Below, piece after piece: positions 1-7,726 of a stretch of DNA of 64,000 nucleotides. The number at the start of each line of letters is the position of its first letter. Positions within the stretch are counted from its first letter, which is position 1. The translations under genes were made by a program, and so were the position numbers. The stretch spans positions 62,001 through 126,000 of the IMG/VR virus record IMGVR_UViG_3300038427_000657; one strand, 5' to 3'. The stretch is from a virus. Below the pieces are notes generated by a model. The model was not told the origin of the DNA, ran no database searches, and saw nothing but the letters and a program-made list of their open reading frames with translations.

Positions 1-35
1 AAAAATCTAAGTTAACTGTAACTTGTTTCATAAAA

Positions 36-296
36 TCAAATTTTCACAAACTTTTTGAAATTCCACACATACGGCCAGAAAAATTCGTTTCTATCTTCAT
101 AAAGAGGAATAATAATAAGTCCACTTTGTTTTGTGCCCATATCGTCAGTTATTCCATTCTCAACAATAACAGCGACTTCAAATTCCGTTTTAGTTGTGAT
201 TTTCTTTGGAGTAGCAAAACCACAGGCTATATCGAAAGCATCTTTTTTGGATGCTGATTTTACTCTGTCACCAACTTTGAATTCATTATTTTTCAT
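36..296 (-). CDS. hypothetical protein, 86 aa
   Basis: Not recognised. The product begins with a short charged segment containing VGDRVKS (about residues 8-14), which resembles the first strand of small SH3/KOW-like barrels, but this is only a resemblance. It is the last gene of a unit that starts at the promoter at 600-627 and follows the 94-aa gene by 12 bases. No signal peptide or membrane segment is visible. The 35 bases beyond its stop hold nothing I can name. Confidence 0.65.
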   Translation of the reverse strand: MKNNEFKVGDRVKSASKKDAFDIACGFATPKKITTKTEFEVAVIVENGITDDMGTKQSGLIIIPLYEDRNEFFWPYVWNFKKFVKI

Positions 297-308
297 TACC
301 CCAATTTG

Positions 309-593
309 TTAAGCATAGTTAAAATTGATTTCACAAATGGGAGACTGCTTAGAAGTTACAGTAATTTCATATAACAATACCCAACTGTCCACTTCTTCAC
401 AACTTCTTGGCTCTTTTTCAAAATCTTTTCGGAGAAACTTCATAAGAGTTATGTCCCATTTCATGGCGTCATGAATTTTATCTTCATGGTCTTGGATAGA
501 TTTTGCAGCTTCTTCAAACGTATTGCCCGTGGCAATAGCCATGCCGCCGCAATAACCCCAAAATTTAGATGGTAAGAATACAAATAGTTTCAT
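309..593 (-). CDS. hypothetical protein, 94 aa
   Basis: Not recognised. A soluble, mixed-charge protein with a hydrophobic N-terminus (MKLFVFLPSKFWGY) and an acidic-basic middle region. The start is fixed by the promoter at 600-627: only 6 bases separate the -10 box from the ATG, so the mRNA is predicted to begin at or within a base of the start codon. The downstream 86-aa gene is probably cotranscribed. Confidence 0.7.
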   Translation of the reverse strand: MKLFVFLPSKFWGYCGGMAIATGNTFEEAAKSIQDHEDKIHDAMKWDITLMKFLRKDFEKEPRSCEEVDSWVLLYEITVTSKQSPICEINFNYA

Positions 594-599
594 GGTAAA

Positions 600-627
600 A
601 TTTTATCACACTTTTATAAAATGTCAA
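600..627 (-). promoter_or_regulatory. promoter for the 309-593 gene
   Basis: Reading the minus strand: -35 TTGACA, 16-bp spacer, extended -10 TGATAAAAT. The ATG follows 6 bases after the -10 box, which predicts a leaderless transcript. Confidence 0.8.
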
Positions 628-630
628 GCG

Positions 631-888
631 TCACTTGGTTTTCTCCAATGTTTTAATAGGAATAAGTTTTCCGTATATTCCGTTATAATTGTAACGGTTA
701 ATAAGAAGGAATCTAAAATATCCCCAGAATCGTTTATAGTTCATGTGATATTTTCTCCATAAATTTATTGCTATTTTTGTGCGGTGAACATTAGGAAGGT
801 CTTGTGAAAATATACGAGTAAAACCAACGAAAGCATTATATCCATCATTATGCTTCCGAATAGAGAAAGAGCGATAAGATGATTTCAT
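631..888 (-). CDS. hypothetical basic protein, 85 aa
   Basis: Not recognised. Strongly basic and rich in Arg, Tyr and Phe (for example RKYHMNYKRFWGYFRFLLINRYN), which would suit a nucleic-acid-binding protein, but no fold is identifiable. Its start overlaps the stop of the upstream 64-aa gene by the ATGA tetranucleotide, so translation is probably coupled. Its TGA stop lies just ahead of the downstream promoter. Confidence 0.6.
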   Translation of the reverse strand: MKSSYRSFSIRKHNDGYNAFVGFTRIFSQDLPNVHRTKIAINLWRKYHMNYKRFWGYFRFLLINRYNYNGIYGKLIPIKTLEKTK

Positions 889-1079
889 TCTATTTTAGAA
901 ATTAAATAAGAACAAAATGTTCCTGTTTTTAGAGAAACACTGAAATTATCAAAAATAAGACAATCATCATGAATAACAGAAAGTTTCCTCTGTTCATCCC
1001 TTGTGATTTTTCGGCCAATCAAGGAAGCCAACCTATTGTAGAGATTAGTCAATCCTAAAATTTCTTCTTGAGCGTTCAT
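885..1079 (-). CDS. hypothetical protein, 64 aa
   Basis: Not recognised. Small soluble protein with a predicted helical N-terminal half. It sits between a 34-aa membrane peptide and an 85-aa basic protein, overlapping the latter by four bases (ATGA), and belongs to the unit starting at the 2403-2430 promoter. Confidence 0.6.
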   Translation of the reverse strand: MNAQEEILGLTNLYNRLASLIGRKITRDEQRKLSVIHDDCLIFDNFSVSLKTGTFCSYLISKIE

Positions 1080-1083
1080 TTTG

Positions 1084-1188
1084 TTATTTTTTCTTTGAAC
1101 GTTCCTTTAAAGATTTATACATCGTAAGAATTAAAGCAGCAGGAATAAATCTTACTGCTGCCCATAACCATTGAAAGAAATTTTTCAT
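1084..1188 (-). CDS. small membrane peptide, 34 aa
   Basis: A short ORF encoding a Trp/Phe-rich amphipathic start (MKNFFQWLWAAVRF), one hydrophobic stretch (IPAALILTMY) and a Lys/Arg-rich tail ending SKKK. It starts within TAATG, sharing one base with the stop of the RNA ligase gene, a classic coupled arrangement. Function unknown; a single-pass membrane peptide is likely. Confidence 0.5.
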   Translation of the reverse strand: MKNFFQWLWAAVRFIPAALILTMYKSLKERSKKK

Positions 1189-2141
1189 TATTTCATTTGT
1201 GATTTAAGAAAATTCTTATACATTTCTACAGTCTTTTTAGAAATAGCTTTCTTTACCGCATCGGATTCTACAATTTCACCTTTTGCCTCACGCAATACAT
1301 CTTCGGTCATTGCTGAAATAATTTCTCGCATTTTCTCCATACAATGACCGGGAATCTTGTCAATAACGTGTTGTAATCTTGTTGCTGTTACCCACTCATT
1401 TGCAATGGCGTTTGCGTCTTCCAACATTTTCAGTTTTGACGGGTCAACGACAGGTCGGGGAGTGGCGGTTTCCTTAAACTCTTCGCCTTTGTGTTTACAA
1501 ATTACTCGTTCACCATTATTCATAGTAAGTTCAATTAAAGGCCGAAGAACAACGCCTTCACGTTTCTTTCCTTTGCCTGCCATGTAATCTTCAGCAGTAG
1601 TAACACCGTTTCTAACGGATTGAACGCTACATGCATCTCTTTGTTGGTCAACACCGCTCAATGATGTTTCAACAATTAAAATACCAAGGCCATTTATTGT
1701 AGCTTTTGCCAAAGAAACTTTGATATAATGAACAAATTCAAGGCCCAATTTCTTAGCAACCTGTTCAGCATCGGGAACATTCAACCAACAATCGCCAATC
1801 TGAACATCAAATACAATAAATTTGAGATTTGGACCGTAAGTATGCGACATTCCTTGACATTTACCACCATAGGCTTCACCGTAAACAGTAACGGATTTAT
1901 CACAAGGAATACCAAGGTTATTAAAGGCTTTCAGTAGTTCTGCCTCGTTGAATAGTGATAAGAACTTATTGTGGCTCTCACCACCAGCGAAAAAGGTCAG
2001 TCGACCCGTTGAAGTGGGCGTAACGGGTGGATTGAAATGGATATGCGCGCTTGTTCCGTGAATCTTTTCAAGCGCATAACATTCCTTGAACAGAAGAATC
2101 CACTGATTCTTGTAAAGATTTTCAATATGTGCGTAACCCAT
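1188..2141 (-). CDS. RNA/DNA ligase family protein (nucleotidyltransferase), 317 aa
   Basis: ATP-dependent ligase of the covalent nucleotidyltransferase superfamily. Motif I is EKIHGT (residues 25-30; Lys26 would carry the AMP), followed by a motif III-like stretch LKFIVFDVQIG, motif IV REGVVLRP and motif V with VICKHKGEEF. A helical C-terminal region (about 230-317) follows, as in Rnl2-like repair ligases. It would seal nicks or breaks in RNA, for instance in tRNAs cut by host defence nucleases. It is the first of three distinct ligases in the window. The substrate (RNA rather than DNA) is inferred from the family. Confidence 0.85.
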   Translation of the reverse strand: MGYAHIENLYKNQWILLFKECYALEKIHGTSAHIHFNPPVTPTSTGRLTFFAGGESHNKFLSLFNEAELLKAFNNLGIPCDKSVTVYGEAYGGKCQGMSHTYGPNLKFIVFDVQIGDCWLNVPDAEQVAKKLGLEFVHYIKVSLAKATINGLGILIVETSLSGVDQQRDACSVQSVRNGVTTAEDYMAGKGKKREGVVLRPLIELTMNNGERVICKHKGEEFKETATPRPVVDPSKLKMLEDANAIANEWVTATRLQHVIDKIPGHCMEKMREIISAMTEDVLREAKGEIVESDAVKKAISKKTVEMYKNFLKSQMK

Positions 2142-2147
2142 AAGTCA

Positions 2148-2396
2148 TTAAGCTACAACAAGTTTTAGCGGAAATTTATCAACAATTTCTACTGATGTAG
2201 GTCCTTTGCCAAGTTTCTTGTAGATTTCGCACTGACTTTTTGAAAATAAGAAGGCAACAACATCAACTTTTGTGCCTTTCTTCAATTTTGGTGTATCCAC
2301 AACTAACGTAGCATCGTAAAGTTGAATATCGCCGTATTCGCCAATATCATCCCAACCACTATGATTTATGGCTATTGAGTCTGTGATTGCGTTCAT
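2148..2396 (-). CDS. hypothetical protein, 82 aa
   Basis: Not recognised. Beta-rich sequence with GDIQLYDATLVVDTPKLKKG in the middle, no cysteines of note and no membrane segment. The start lies 6 bases after the -10 box of the promoter at 2403-2430, so the message should be leaderless. It heads a unit running through the RNA ligase to the 85-aa protein. Confidence 0.65.
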   Translation of the reverse strand: MNAITDSIAINHSGWDDIGEYGDIQLYDATLVVDTPKLKKGTKVDVVAFLFSKSQCEIYKKLGKGPTSVEIVDKFPLKLVVA

Positions 2397-2402
2397 GGTT
2401 AA

Positions 2403-2430
2403 AGTTTATCAGAAATATAGAAAAAGTCAA
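2403..2430 (-). promoter_or_regulatory. promoter for the 2396-631 unit
   Basis: -35 TTGACT, 16-bp spacer, extended -10 TGATAAACT on the minus strand; the ATG of the 82-aa gene follows after 6 bases. Confidence 0.78.
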
Positions 2431-2476
2431 GCCTCTTACTTTATTCTTTTATTTTCCAAATCCATGATGAAAATTA

Positions 2477-3967
2477 TTAATTTAATCGCAATCGGAAAAA
2501 CATAGATGGACCAGATATAGAATTAGTTACAGTATATTGACCTTCAATAATAGCAGGAGAATTAGTAGAAACGACATTCCATACTGCAGTTGGAGCCAAA
2601 CTTGGAGTAGATTCCAATATAAAGCTGCTTGAAACATTAGCTGCTGGTCCCCATGTCAAAATCACATAATTAGAAACATTTGTAATATTGAGAGTTAGTA
2701 ATACAGGTTGATATTGAATTGCCTCATATAATCTAAAAAACATTTGTTTGTTAACAGTTGGTAGAATTACAGTATAATTTCCATTAGTAATGGTTGGAGT
2801 ATTGGAAACAATGTTCCAGTGTGAAAGCAATAAGTTTGTGGTGGATTCCAATATGAAATTTGAAAAATTAGTTGACCACTCCAAAATTATATAATGATTG
2901 GAAATATTTATGGTAAGAGTTGGTGAAGAGACTAAATTGAGTAAAAATCCGTCACTTTGACCCGAAGGATTAGTGCCCCAGCCGATAATTTGTCCATTAT
3001 CATTGATAGCAATGGCATAGTGTAAATACCATCCAGAATTAGTTGAAATTAATGAATTAAGATTAAATAATTCACTACCACTGTATAAAAAGGCACTTGA
3101 TGTAGGTGTCACTCCGGATATGGGGATAGGATCTATATAGGAATATCCTACAATCTGATTTTTGTTATTAATACTATTTGCTATACTTACCCATCCACCT
3201 AATGTACCTATATCAACCATTTTATTACTATTAGAATTCCACCACAAAGCATGTGAAATGCCGGGAGGAACACTACAACCAACAATTTGATTTTCATCAT
3301 TGATACTATATGCTGTGCTACCGTTAAAAGGGACAGGAAAACTTAAATCTGTCATCCTATTACTATTAGATAAAAATGCATGTGAATTTCCACTTGAAGG
3401 AAAGGATTCACCAACTATTTTACCGCTATTATTAATACTATATGCTCTACTGTCAGTATCAGTGGGATTAATAAGTCCTAAATTAATCATCCCGCTTTTA
3501 CTACTCCATAAAAAAGCACGCATGAAAATGGGACCATTTGTTGTTCTTATTTGAGAATAGCCGACCACTTGGTTACTATTATTAATACCATCTGCTTGGC
3601 TATCCATATCAGAACCACCTAAAGTTCCCAAATCAATCATTCCGGAATTGCTGCTCCATAAGAAGGCATGAGTTATAGAGCCGTTCGGTGGTATATAACT
3701 ATAACCAACCACCGTTCCGTTATCATTAACACTACATGCTGTGCTACTATAAGGACTGCCGGGCAGACTCCCTAAATTAGTTATAGTGCCATCACTATAT
3801 CTTAAAAAAGCACTACCAGACATCTCACCAACAATTTGACCTTCATTATTAATAGCGTATGGTGCGCAAGGTCCTAAATCTACAATGTTATATAATTGAG
3901 CGGTGGAGAACTGAATACTTCCAAAAAGTGTTATTTGGAATATTATTCCGATAAACAATTTTTTCAT
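2477..3967 (-). CDS. secreted HAF-repeat protein, 496 aa
   Basis: Extracellular protein of the HAF-repeat family. A signal peptide covers about residues 1-23 (hydrophobic LFIGIIFQITLFGSI, then STAQ). From about residue 28 to 340 there are roughly six to seven repeats of the pattern YxIVDLG / AxxINNxGQIVG / AFLW, with DLGTLGG in two of them. Two similar C-terminal domains follow (about 345-415 and 418-496), each with LTxNISNxxVILxW, FILESTxxL, W(N)xVS and ending in FFRL. This tail is typical of secreted Verrucomicrobiota proteins, from my memory of that family. The ORF is translationally coupled (ATGA) to a 67-aa gene and lies in a phage operon, which is unusual for such a protein. It may act at the host surface or be carried as cargo. 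Confidence 0.85.
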   Translation of the reverse strand: MKKLFIGIIFQITLFGSIQFSTAQLYNIVDLGPCAPYAINNEGQIVGEMSGSAFLRYSDGTITNLGSLPGSPYSSTACSVNDNGTVVGYSYIPPNGSITHAFLWSSNSGMIDLGTLGGSDMDSQADGINNSNQVVGYSQIRTTNGPIFMRAFLWSSKSGMINLGLINPTDTDSRAYSINNSGKIVGESFPSSGNSHAFLSNSNRMTDLSFPVPFNGSTAYSINDENQIVGCSVPPGISHALWWNSNSNKMVDIGTLGGWVSIANSINNKNQIVGYSYIDPIPISGVTPTSSAFLYSGSELFNLNSLISTNSGWYLHYAIAINDNGQIIGWGTNPSGQSDGFLLNLVSSPTLTINISNHYIILEWSTNFSNFILESTTNLLLSHWNIVSNTPTITNGNYTVILPTVNKQMFFRLYEAIQYQPVLLTLNITNVSNYVILTWGPAANVSSSFILESTPSLAPTAVWNVVSTNSPAIIEGQYTVTNSISGPSMFFRLRLN

Positions 3968-4167
3968 AAATTTTTATTACAACTACATTTTTTATTTTCA
4001 TATTCTTTTTTCATGTATTCGACTTCACTATATCTAAAACCACCACGTTTGGCAATTTCTTCAAGTGATTGAATGTTACCAAATAAACAGTAATAAATTT
4101 TGTATATTTTTTCAGCTTCTTCCCATTCAATCGGTGGCCCGTCTATCATGGGGAATGCTTTGTTCAT
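3964..4167 (-). CDS. hypothetical protein, 67 aa
   Basis: Not recognised. Contains a helix-turn-helix-like sequence (SLEEIAKRGGFRYSEVEYMKKEYE, in pieces) around residues 35-58 and ends with CSCNKNL. It overlaps both neighbours by ATGA (a 52-aa gene upstream and the HAF protein downstream), so it is translated as part of the same operon. Confidence 0.6.
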   Translation of the reverse strand: MNKAFPMIDGPPIEWEEAEKIYKIYYCLFGNIQSLEEIAKRGGFRYSEVEYMKKEYENKKCSCNKNL

Positions 4168-4322
4168 GTAATTTCCATTAATTCTTCCAATGTTATTGGT
4201 TGTCTTGCTCCTTTGTTCTCACCTGTAAGATATTCGATTTGAACCCAAGTTCCATCTTTATCTTTAATATTAAGAGGTTCGACAATCTTTACTTCTTCAT
4301 TGTTGAATTTATATTTTTTCAT
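4164..4322 (-). CDS. hypothetical protein, 52 aa
   Basis: Small ORF, start MKKYKFNNEEVKIVEP, beta-rich, with a turn GENKGARQP resembling a small SH3-like barrel. Both ends overlap neighbouring genes by four bases (ATGA), strong support for a real gene despite its size. Function unknown. Confidence 0.6.
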   Translation of the reverse strand: MKKYKFNNEEVKIVEPLNIKDKDGTWVQIEYLTGENKGARQPITLEELMEIT

Positions 4323-4612
4323 AAATCATGAATCCTATTATTTTCAGAAAGCATTGAAGCCAACAATACTCTTGCTTGTGTCATAAAAACATTTGCTATC
4401 TGAGGATTGAGTTTATCTTCGTTAACCATTTTTTCTAAAATAATACTCAACTTGGTTAAATCAACACACTGACATAATGCGTAAGTATTACGTTTATAGT
4501 CAGTATCTCCTGATTTAGTTCCATGAATTCTGTCGTTGAACTTAGCAGGTTCAATGAATGGTGAAGATAATGTAAACATATTATTTAAGTTACGCGACCA
4601 AAATTTTTCCAA
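4319..4612 (-). CDS. hypothetical protein, 97 aa
   Basis: Not recognised. Helical protein with the segment CQCVDLTKLSIILEKMVNE and a C-terminal MTQARVLLASMLSENN helix. It overlaps the upstream 67-aa gene by 28 bases; an internal Met about ten residues in would remove the overlap. Member of the operon starting at 5602-5629. Confidence 0.6.
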   Translation of the reverse strand: MEKFWSRNLNNMFTLSSPFIEPAKFNDRIHGTKSGDTDYKRNTYALCQCVDLTKLSIILEKMVNEDKLNPQIANVFMTQARVLLASMLSENNRIHDL

Positions 4613-4788
4613 GTGGTTTCGTTACTATTAAATTTGTTCCATCCATTTTCAGCCGCTTCTGCAGGAGTTTCACCATGCCCACGCAATTCCCAAGTAAGCG
4701 CTTTTGAGTCGGTTGCTACAACAAATGATTCAAAACTTGTAGAGTTTCCACGATAAATCAACATTTGCCTGAAAATTTTCTTTTTCAT
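4585..4788 (-). CDS. hypothetical protein, 67 aa
   Basis: Not recognised. Contains LRGHGETPAEAAENGWNKF, a pattern seen in small phage proteins where a helix follows a glycine-containing loop. It overlaps the upstream 146-aa gene by ATGA and the downstream gene by 28 bases. Confidence 0.6.
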   Translation of the reverse strand: MKKKIFRQMLIYRGNSTSFESFVVATDSKALTWELRGHGETPAEAAENGWNKFNSNETTWKNFGRVT

Positions 4789-5225
4789 ATTTGTCCAATG
4801 TATTCGTCCAACGGATTATAATAGATTTTAGCTCGTTCAGCATACCGCCATTCCAATATCACCATTACATCAATAAAAGAAACTTCGCTTTGTTCTCTTG
4901 GGCTTTGTCTTGTGTGGTAATCAAGAATGGCTGCCGTTCTCAAAGCTGTATTGTCTTTATTTTCCTTTAATATTTTGGATAAATGTTCAGAAATAGCATA
5001 ATTGATAACAGAACTTCCCAAGTTGTACTCTCTTTCCACCAATGAAACGGTGAGAACCCCTTTTGCAAACAAAATTGAAAAATATTCTTCTTCAACAGAA
5101 CCACGCCATGAAGATATTTTTCCAAGTAAAGGGTGAATAATATGAGATTCTGTAACATCGCATACTATTCTGTCTTGGAGCATTGCGGCAATCAACGGCT
5201 GAACTATAATTTCAAATTTTACCAT
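4785..5225 (-). CDS. hypothetical protein, 146 aa
   Basis: Not recognised. A soluble alpha/beta protein, with no cysteine motif, signal peptide or membrane segment. Part of the seven- to eight-gene operon leading to the HAF-repeat protein. An alternative ORF inside it in another frame (4967-5158) is a shadow. Confidence 0.65.
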   Translation of the reverse strand: MVKFEIIVQPLIAAMLQDRIVCDVTESHIIHPLLGKISSWRGSVEEEYFSILFAKGVLTVSLVEREYNLGSSVINYAISEHLSKILKENKDNTALRTAAILDYHTRQSPREQSEVSFIDVMVILEWRYAERAKIYYNPLDEYIGQI

Positions 5226-5365
5226 CTGTATATCATTTTTTCCTGACGTTTACCACATATTGAACATTCACGGCATTGAAAGGAAGAACCGGCAAAATTT
5301 TCACGCCATTTACTCCAATTGTGGCGACAACCACCGAAAAGCCAAATGAATAATTTGCGTAACAC
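5219..5365 (-). CDS. small zinc-binding-like protein, about 48 aa
   Basis: Contains CRHNWSKW and then CRECSICGKRQ, the CxxC pairs of a small zinc ribbon like those common in phage proteins. An upstream-extended reading frame (to 5446) overlaps the preceding gene heavily, so I prefer a GTG at 5365, five bases after the TAA of the 72-aa gene. The start is uncertain. Function unknown. Confidence 0.5.
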   Translation of the reverse strand: MLRKLFIWLFGGCRHNWSKWRENFAGSSFQCRECSICGKRQEKMIYRW

Positions 5366-5369
5366 AAAA

Positions 5370-5588
5370 TTAGTTTCTGAATTTTTCTTTGATAAATTTT
5401 GTAAATCGTTTTCTGTCAATGAAGGCATCACCGTCAAAACCATCAAACATTATACCTTCATCAGATTGGCAAACATTTGCCATAAACTCTGTTTCTTCGG
5501 CACCTAACTTTTCAGCTTTTCCACACCCCATTATTTCAATATATTCAAACAAAGCGTCTATGATTTGTTTCGCAGTAATGTTTTTCAT
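5370..5588 (-). CDS. hypothetical protein, 72 aa
   Basis: Not recognised. Acidic protein with DGFDGDAFIDRKRFTKFIK near the C-terminus, somewhat reminiscent of a calcium-binding loop but without a full EF-hand. First gene of the operon driven by the promoter at 5602-5629, with 13 bases between the -10 box and ATG. Confidence 0.65.
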   Translation of the reverse strand: MKNITAKQIIDALFEYIEIMGCGKAEKLGAEETEFMANVCQSDEGIMFDGFDGDAFIDRKRFTKFIKEKFRN

Positions 5589-5601
5589 AGTGTTATCATT
5601 T

Positions 5602-5629
5602 ATAATACCACAATTTTATAAGAAGTCAA
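5602..5629 (-). promoter_or_regulatory. promoter for the 5588-2477 operon
   Basis: -35 TTGACT, 16-bp spacer, extended -10 TGGTATTAT. The TGA in the -35 box is also the stop codon of the GIY-YIG endonuclease gene. Confidence 0.8.
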
Positions 5630-6408
5630 GCCTCAACTAAAATCCATCCTTTAAGAATTTTTAATCGGCCATTTATTAAGGCATTCACACTACATTTTTT
5701 CAAGTCATATTTTCTCCTAAAATTGCGTCTGAGTCCTACAAATTCTTCGCCTGTAAGAATGTTCTTAAATTTCCTTGTTGTGAAATCAATATTAAAACAA
5801 TTATTCACATTTTCAAATCTTAGCTTTTGAGAAATGGACATCTTTTTTCTACTTTCTTTTGATGTTATTTTTCCTTTGTGAATTGACGATATTAGTTCTT
5901 TGGTTTCTTTTGTGTGAGTTTTTCCAAAAAAAGGATTATCTTTTCCGATTTGTTTTCCTATATGTGATAAAGATTGTTTGATTTTTTCTTCCTCCGTATA
6001 ATGTTTTCCAAAATTATAATTTTTTTCTCCTTTATGAGATTCACTCATTCTTTTTCTCATATCCTTACTGAAAATTAGATGACCATCATCATATTTTAAT
6101 AAATTATAACCACAACCATTATCAATTAGTGTGTTGTATTTATTTATGTAAAACGACTCTTCAAACAACAATTCGTTTTCAGTAGTATCATACAATTCTT
6201 TTACCAATTCAATTTTAAAATTTTCTTTTCCATATTTTTTAATGGATTTATTTATGAGGAAAGAATATTTTTCATTATTTGATGTTCGGATGTGTTCTTT
6301 AAACCTTTTTTCTACGGTGCGTGTAGTTATTCCAATATACTTTTTATTGTTTATTAGATTTGTTATCAAATAAATTCTTCCTATCTTTATAATAGATGTT
6401 TCTGGCAT
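5626..6408 (-). CDS. GIY-YIG homing endonuclease, about 260 aa
   Basis: Free-standing GIY-YIG nuclease. The N-terminal catalytic module has GRIYLITNLINNKKYIGIT with the conserved Arg (EKRFKEH) and a downstream Glu. The middle carries two to three NUMOD3-type DNA-binding repeats (GKDNPFFGKTHTKETKELIS and SHKGEKNYNFGKHYTEEEKIK). The ATG at 6408 is chosen over an upstream TTG. The gene lies between the terminator of the rIIB-like unit and a promoter whose -35 box supplies its stop codon, with no promoter of its own seen: a typical mobile-intruder position. Confidence 0.88.
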   Translation of the reverse strand: MPETSIIKIGRIYLITNLINNKKYIGITTRTVEKRFKEHIRTSNNEKYSFLINKSIKKYGKENFKIELVKELYDTTENELLFEESFYINKYNTLIDNGCGYNLLKYDDGHLIFSKDMRKRMSESHKGEKNYNFGKHYTEEEKIKQSLSHIGKQIGKDNPFFGKTHTKETKELISSIHKGKITSKESRKKMSISQKLRFENVNNCFNIDFTTRKFKNILTGEEFVGLRRNFRRKYDLKKCSVNALINGRLKILKGWILVEA

Positions 6409-6420
6409 ATTGATAAACAA

Positions 6421-6453
6421 AAGGGAGGCGTTCCACCCGAAATAGAACGCCTC
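6421..6453 (-). terminator. terminator after the rIIB-like gene
   Basis: Perfect 9-bp stem GAGGCGTTC / GAACGCCTC at 6425-6453 with an 11-base loop, followed on the minus strand by CCTTTTG. A second, imperfect hairpin (6467-6499) precedes it. On the plus strand the same stem is followed by TTGCTTTTTT, so it could act in both directions. Confidence 0.7.
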
Positions 6454-6515
6454 TTGCTTTTTTCCGACGACAACGTGGAACGCTAATTAGACGTGTCGTT
6501 TTTGTGAGAGGAAAT

Positions 6516-7526
6516 TTATTCTCTACCAGTTCTATATCCTGATAAGTAACCGTCTATCCATTCATTTGAGTATTTCTTGAATGTTCGCCCCTTGTCACAT
6601 TCATAGAAAAGGCGTTTTTGATGGCTTCTTCCATCCTTGACACCCTTGGAATTGCCCTTTGACCAGTCACTAACTTTATATAGATTACTCCAATCCGTTT
6701 CGCCTTCGATATTAAGAGTATCGGGGTCAGTAGCACCATCCGGGCGAACATAATTGCTATCATAAGTATCGTTAAGAACGTCACCACGAAGTTCACCTAC
6801 GATACGATAACGGGAAGCACGAAGTTTTTCATGCTCACAATTAGGAACCGAAACAACATATTCGGGTGAGAATTCAGCTACCATTACGTGCCCAGCACCA
6901 GCCCAACCTGTAGCATAATTCTTTGAACCAATATGAAGACCGGGACCACACGGTTGAGAATTATCAGCACAAACATAACACCTGTCCATCCAAACAGTAT
7001 CGCCAATTTGATTACGGATAGCGCCACGTTCGTTACGAATTCCTTCAATTAAAGGTTCGGAACCAGTATTAATTGAAAAATAATCAGTTCCAACGCCTTT
7101 GTATCCCAAAATGGTGCCGTTGTCAGTAAGGGGCATACCCTTGTTTTCCAAAAATGAGTATAAAGAAGCTACGGATTCGGGGTATTTGTTACGAAGTTTT
7201 GCTTCAAGAAAGAGAATCATGCTTTCCACAGGAAAACCACCGCGGAGATAAGATAGAATACGATTCACATCTTCACCGAAAAGTTTTACTCCACGGTAAA
7301 AAATGTTGTCGTTCTTAATAGTAATATCGCCGCACCCTTTTACGCCACTGCCAAATCGGCGAATTGATTCTTTGATTGAAATGGCGCCAATAAGAGATTG
7401 TTCATCGTTAGTTTTGATGGCAGCCTCAATTTTGGGCCAGTTTGGGTTATCTTTGGTTGCGGTAAGAACGCGGAAGTCAGAAGTGACAAGCGTTACAGAC
7501 CTTTTCGGGATAAATGTAATATTCAT
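6516..7526 (-). CDS. rIIB: rIIB-like protein, 336 aa
   Basis: Resembles the T4 rIIB family. Recognisable parts are the N-terminal region with SIRRFGSGVKG, the middle LENKGMPLTDNGTILGYKGV and the C-terminal CGPGLHIGSKNYATGW followed by MVAEFSPEYVVSVPN and KLRASRYRIVGE. rII proteins associate with the membrane and influence lysis timing and exclusion by defence systems in T4-like phages; the biochemical role remains unclear. It lies close to the rIIA-like gene, as in T4, but the two are separated by two small genes and have independent promoters here. An A/C-rich leader of about 20 bases precedes the ATG. Confidence 0.85.
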   Translation of the reverse strand: MNITFIPKRSVTLVTSDFRVLTATKDNPNWPKIEAAIKTNDEQSLIGAISIKESIRRFGSGVKGCGDITIKNDNIFYRGVKLFGEDVNRILSYLRGGFPVESMILFLEAKLRNKYPESVASLYSFLENKGMPLTDNGTILGYKGVGTDYFSINTGSEPLIEGIRNERGAIRNQIGDTVWMDRCYVCADNSQPCGPGLHIGSKNYATGWAGAGHVMVAEFSPEYVVSVPNCEHEKLRASRYRIVGELRGDVLNDTYDSNYVRPDGATDPDTLNIEGETDWSNLYKVSDWSKGNSKGVKDGRSHQKRLFYECDKGRTFKKYSNEWIDGYLSGYRTGRE

Positions 7527-7552
7527 AATCGGTTTTTTAGTTGACGGTATTT

Positions 7553-7580
7553 ATTATACACCTTTGTTATTATTTGTCAA
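7553..7580 (-). promoter_or_regulatory. promoter for the rIIB-like gene
   Basis: -35 TTGACA, 16-bp spacer, extended -10 TGTATAAT on the minus strand. It overlaps the end of the 50-aa membrane peptide gene, which reads through the -35 box as Leu-Asp. Confidence 0.82.
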
Positions 7581-7722
7581 GCGACGAATGGTTCATCAAC
7601 AGACTAATGATAATACCAATAACAATGACTACGCCGATGCCAACAGAAAATACAATAGGTTTAAATTCTCTTGGACACCACCAAGAATCTTGATACAAAA
7701 GTTTTTCAATTAAATTATCCAT
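7570..7722 (-). CDS. small membrane protein, 50 aa
   Basis: Single-pass membrane peptide: a Trp-rich N-terminal segment (LYQDSWWCPREF) and a strongly hydrophobic stretch IVFSVGIGVVIVIGIIISLL (about residues 21-40). Its reading frame continues through the -35 box of the rIIB promoter. The longer ORF reaching 8019 overlaps the 112-aa gene and is not preferred. It directly follows that gene and is probably cotranscribed. Confidence 0.6.
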   Translation of the reverse strand: MDNLIEKLLYQDSWWCPREFKPIVFSVGIGVVIVIGIIISLLMNHSSLDK

Positions 7723-7726
7723 ATTT

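Noticed and set aside
6467-6499. Second hairpin upstream of the rIIB terminator as an independent terminator
   Set aside because: It has a bulge and is not followed by a U-run on the minus strand; it is mentioned only as part of the terminator region.
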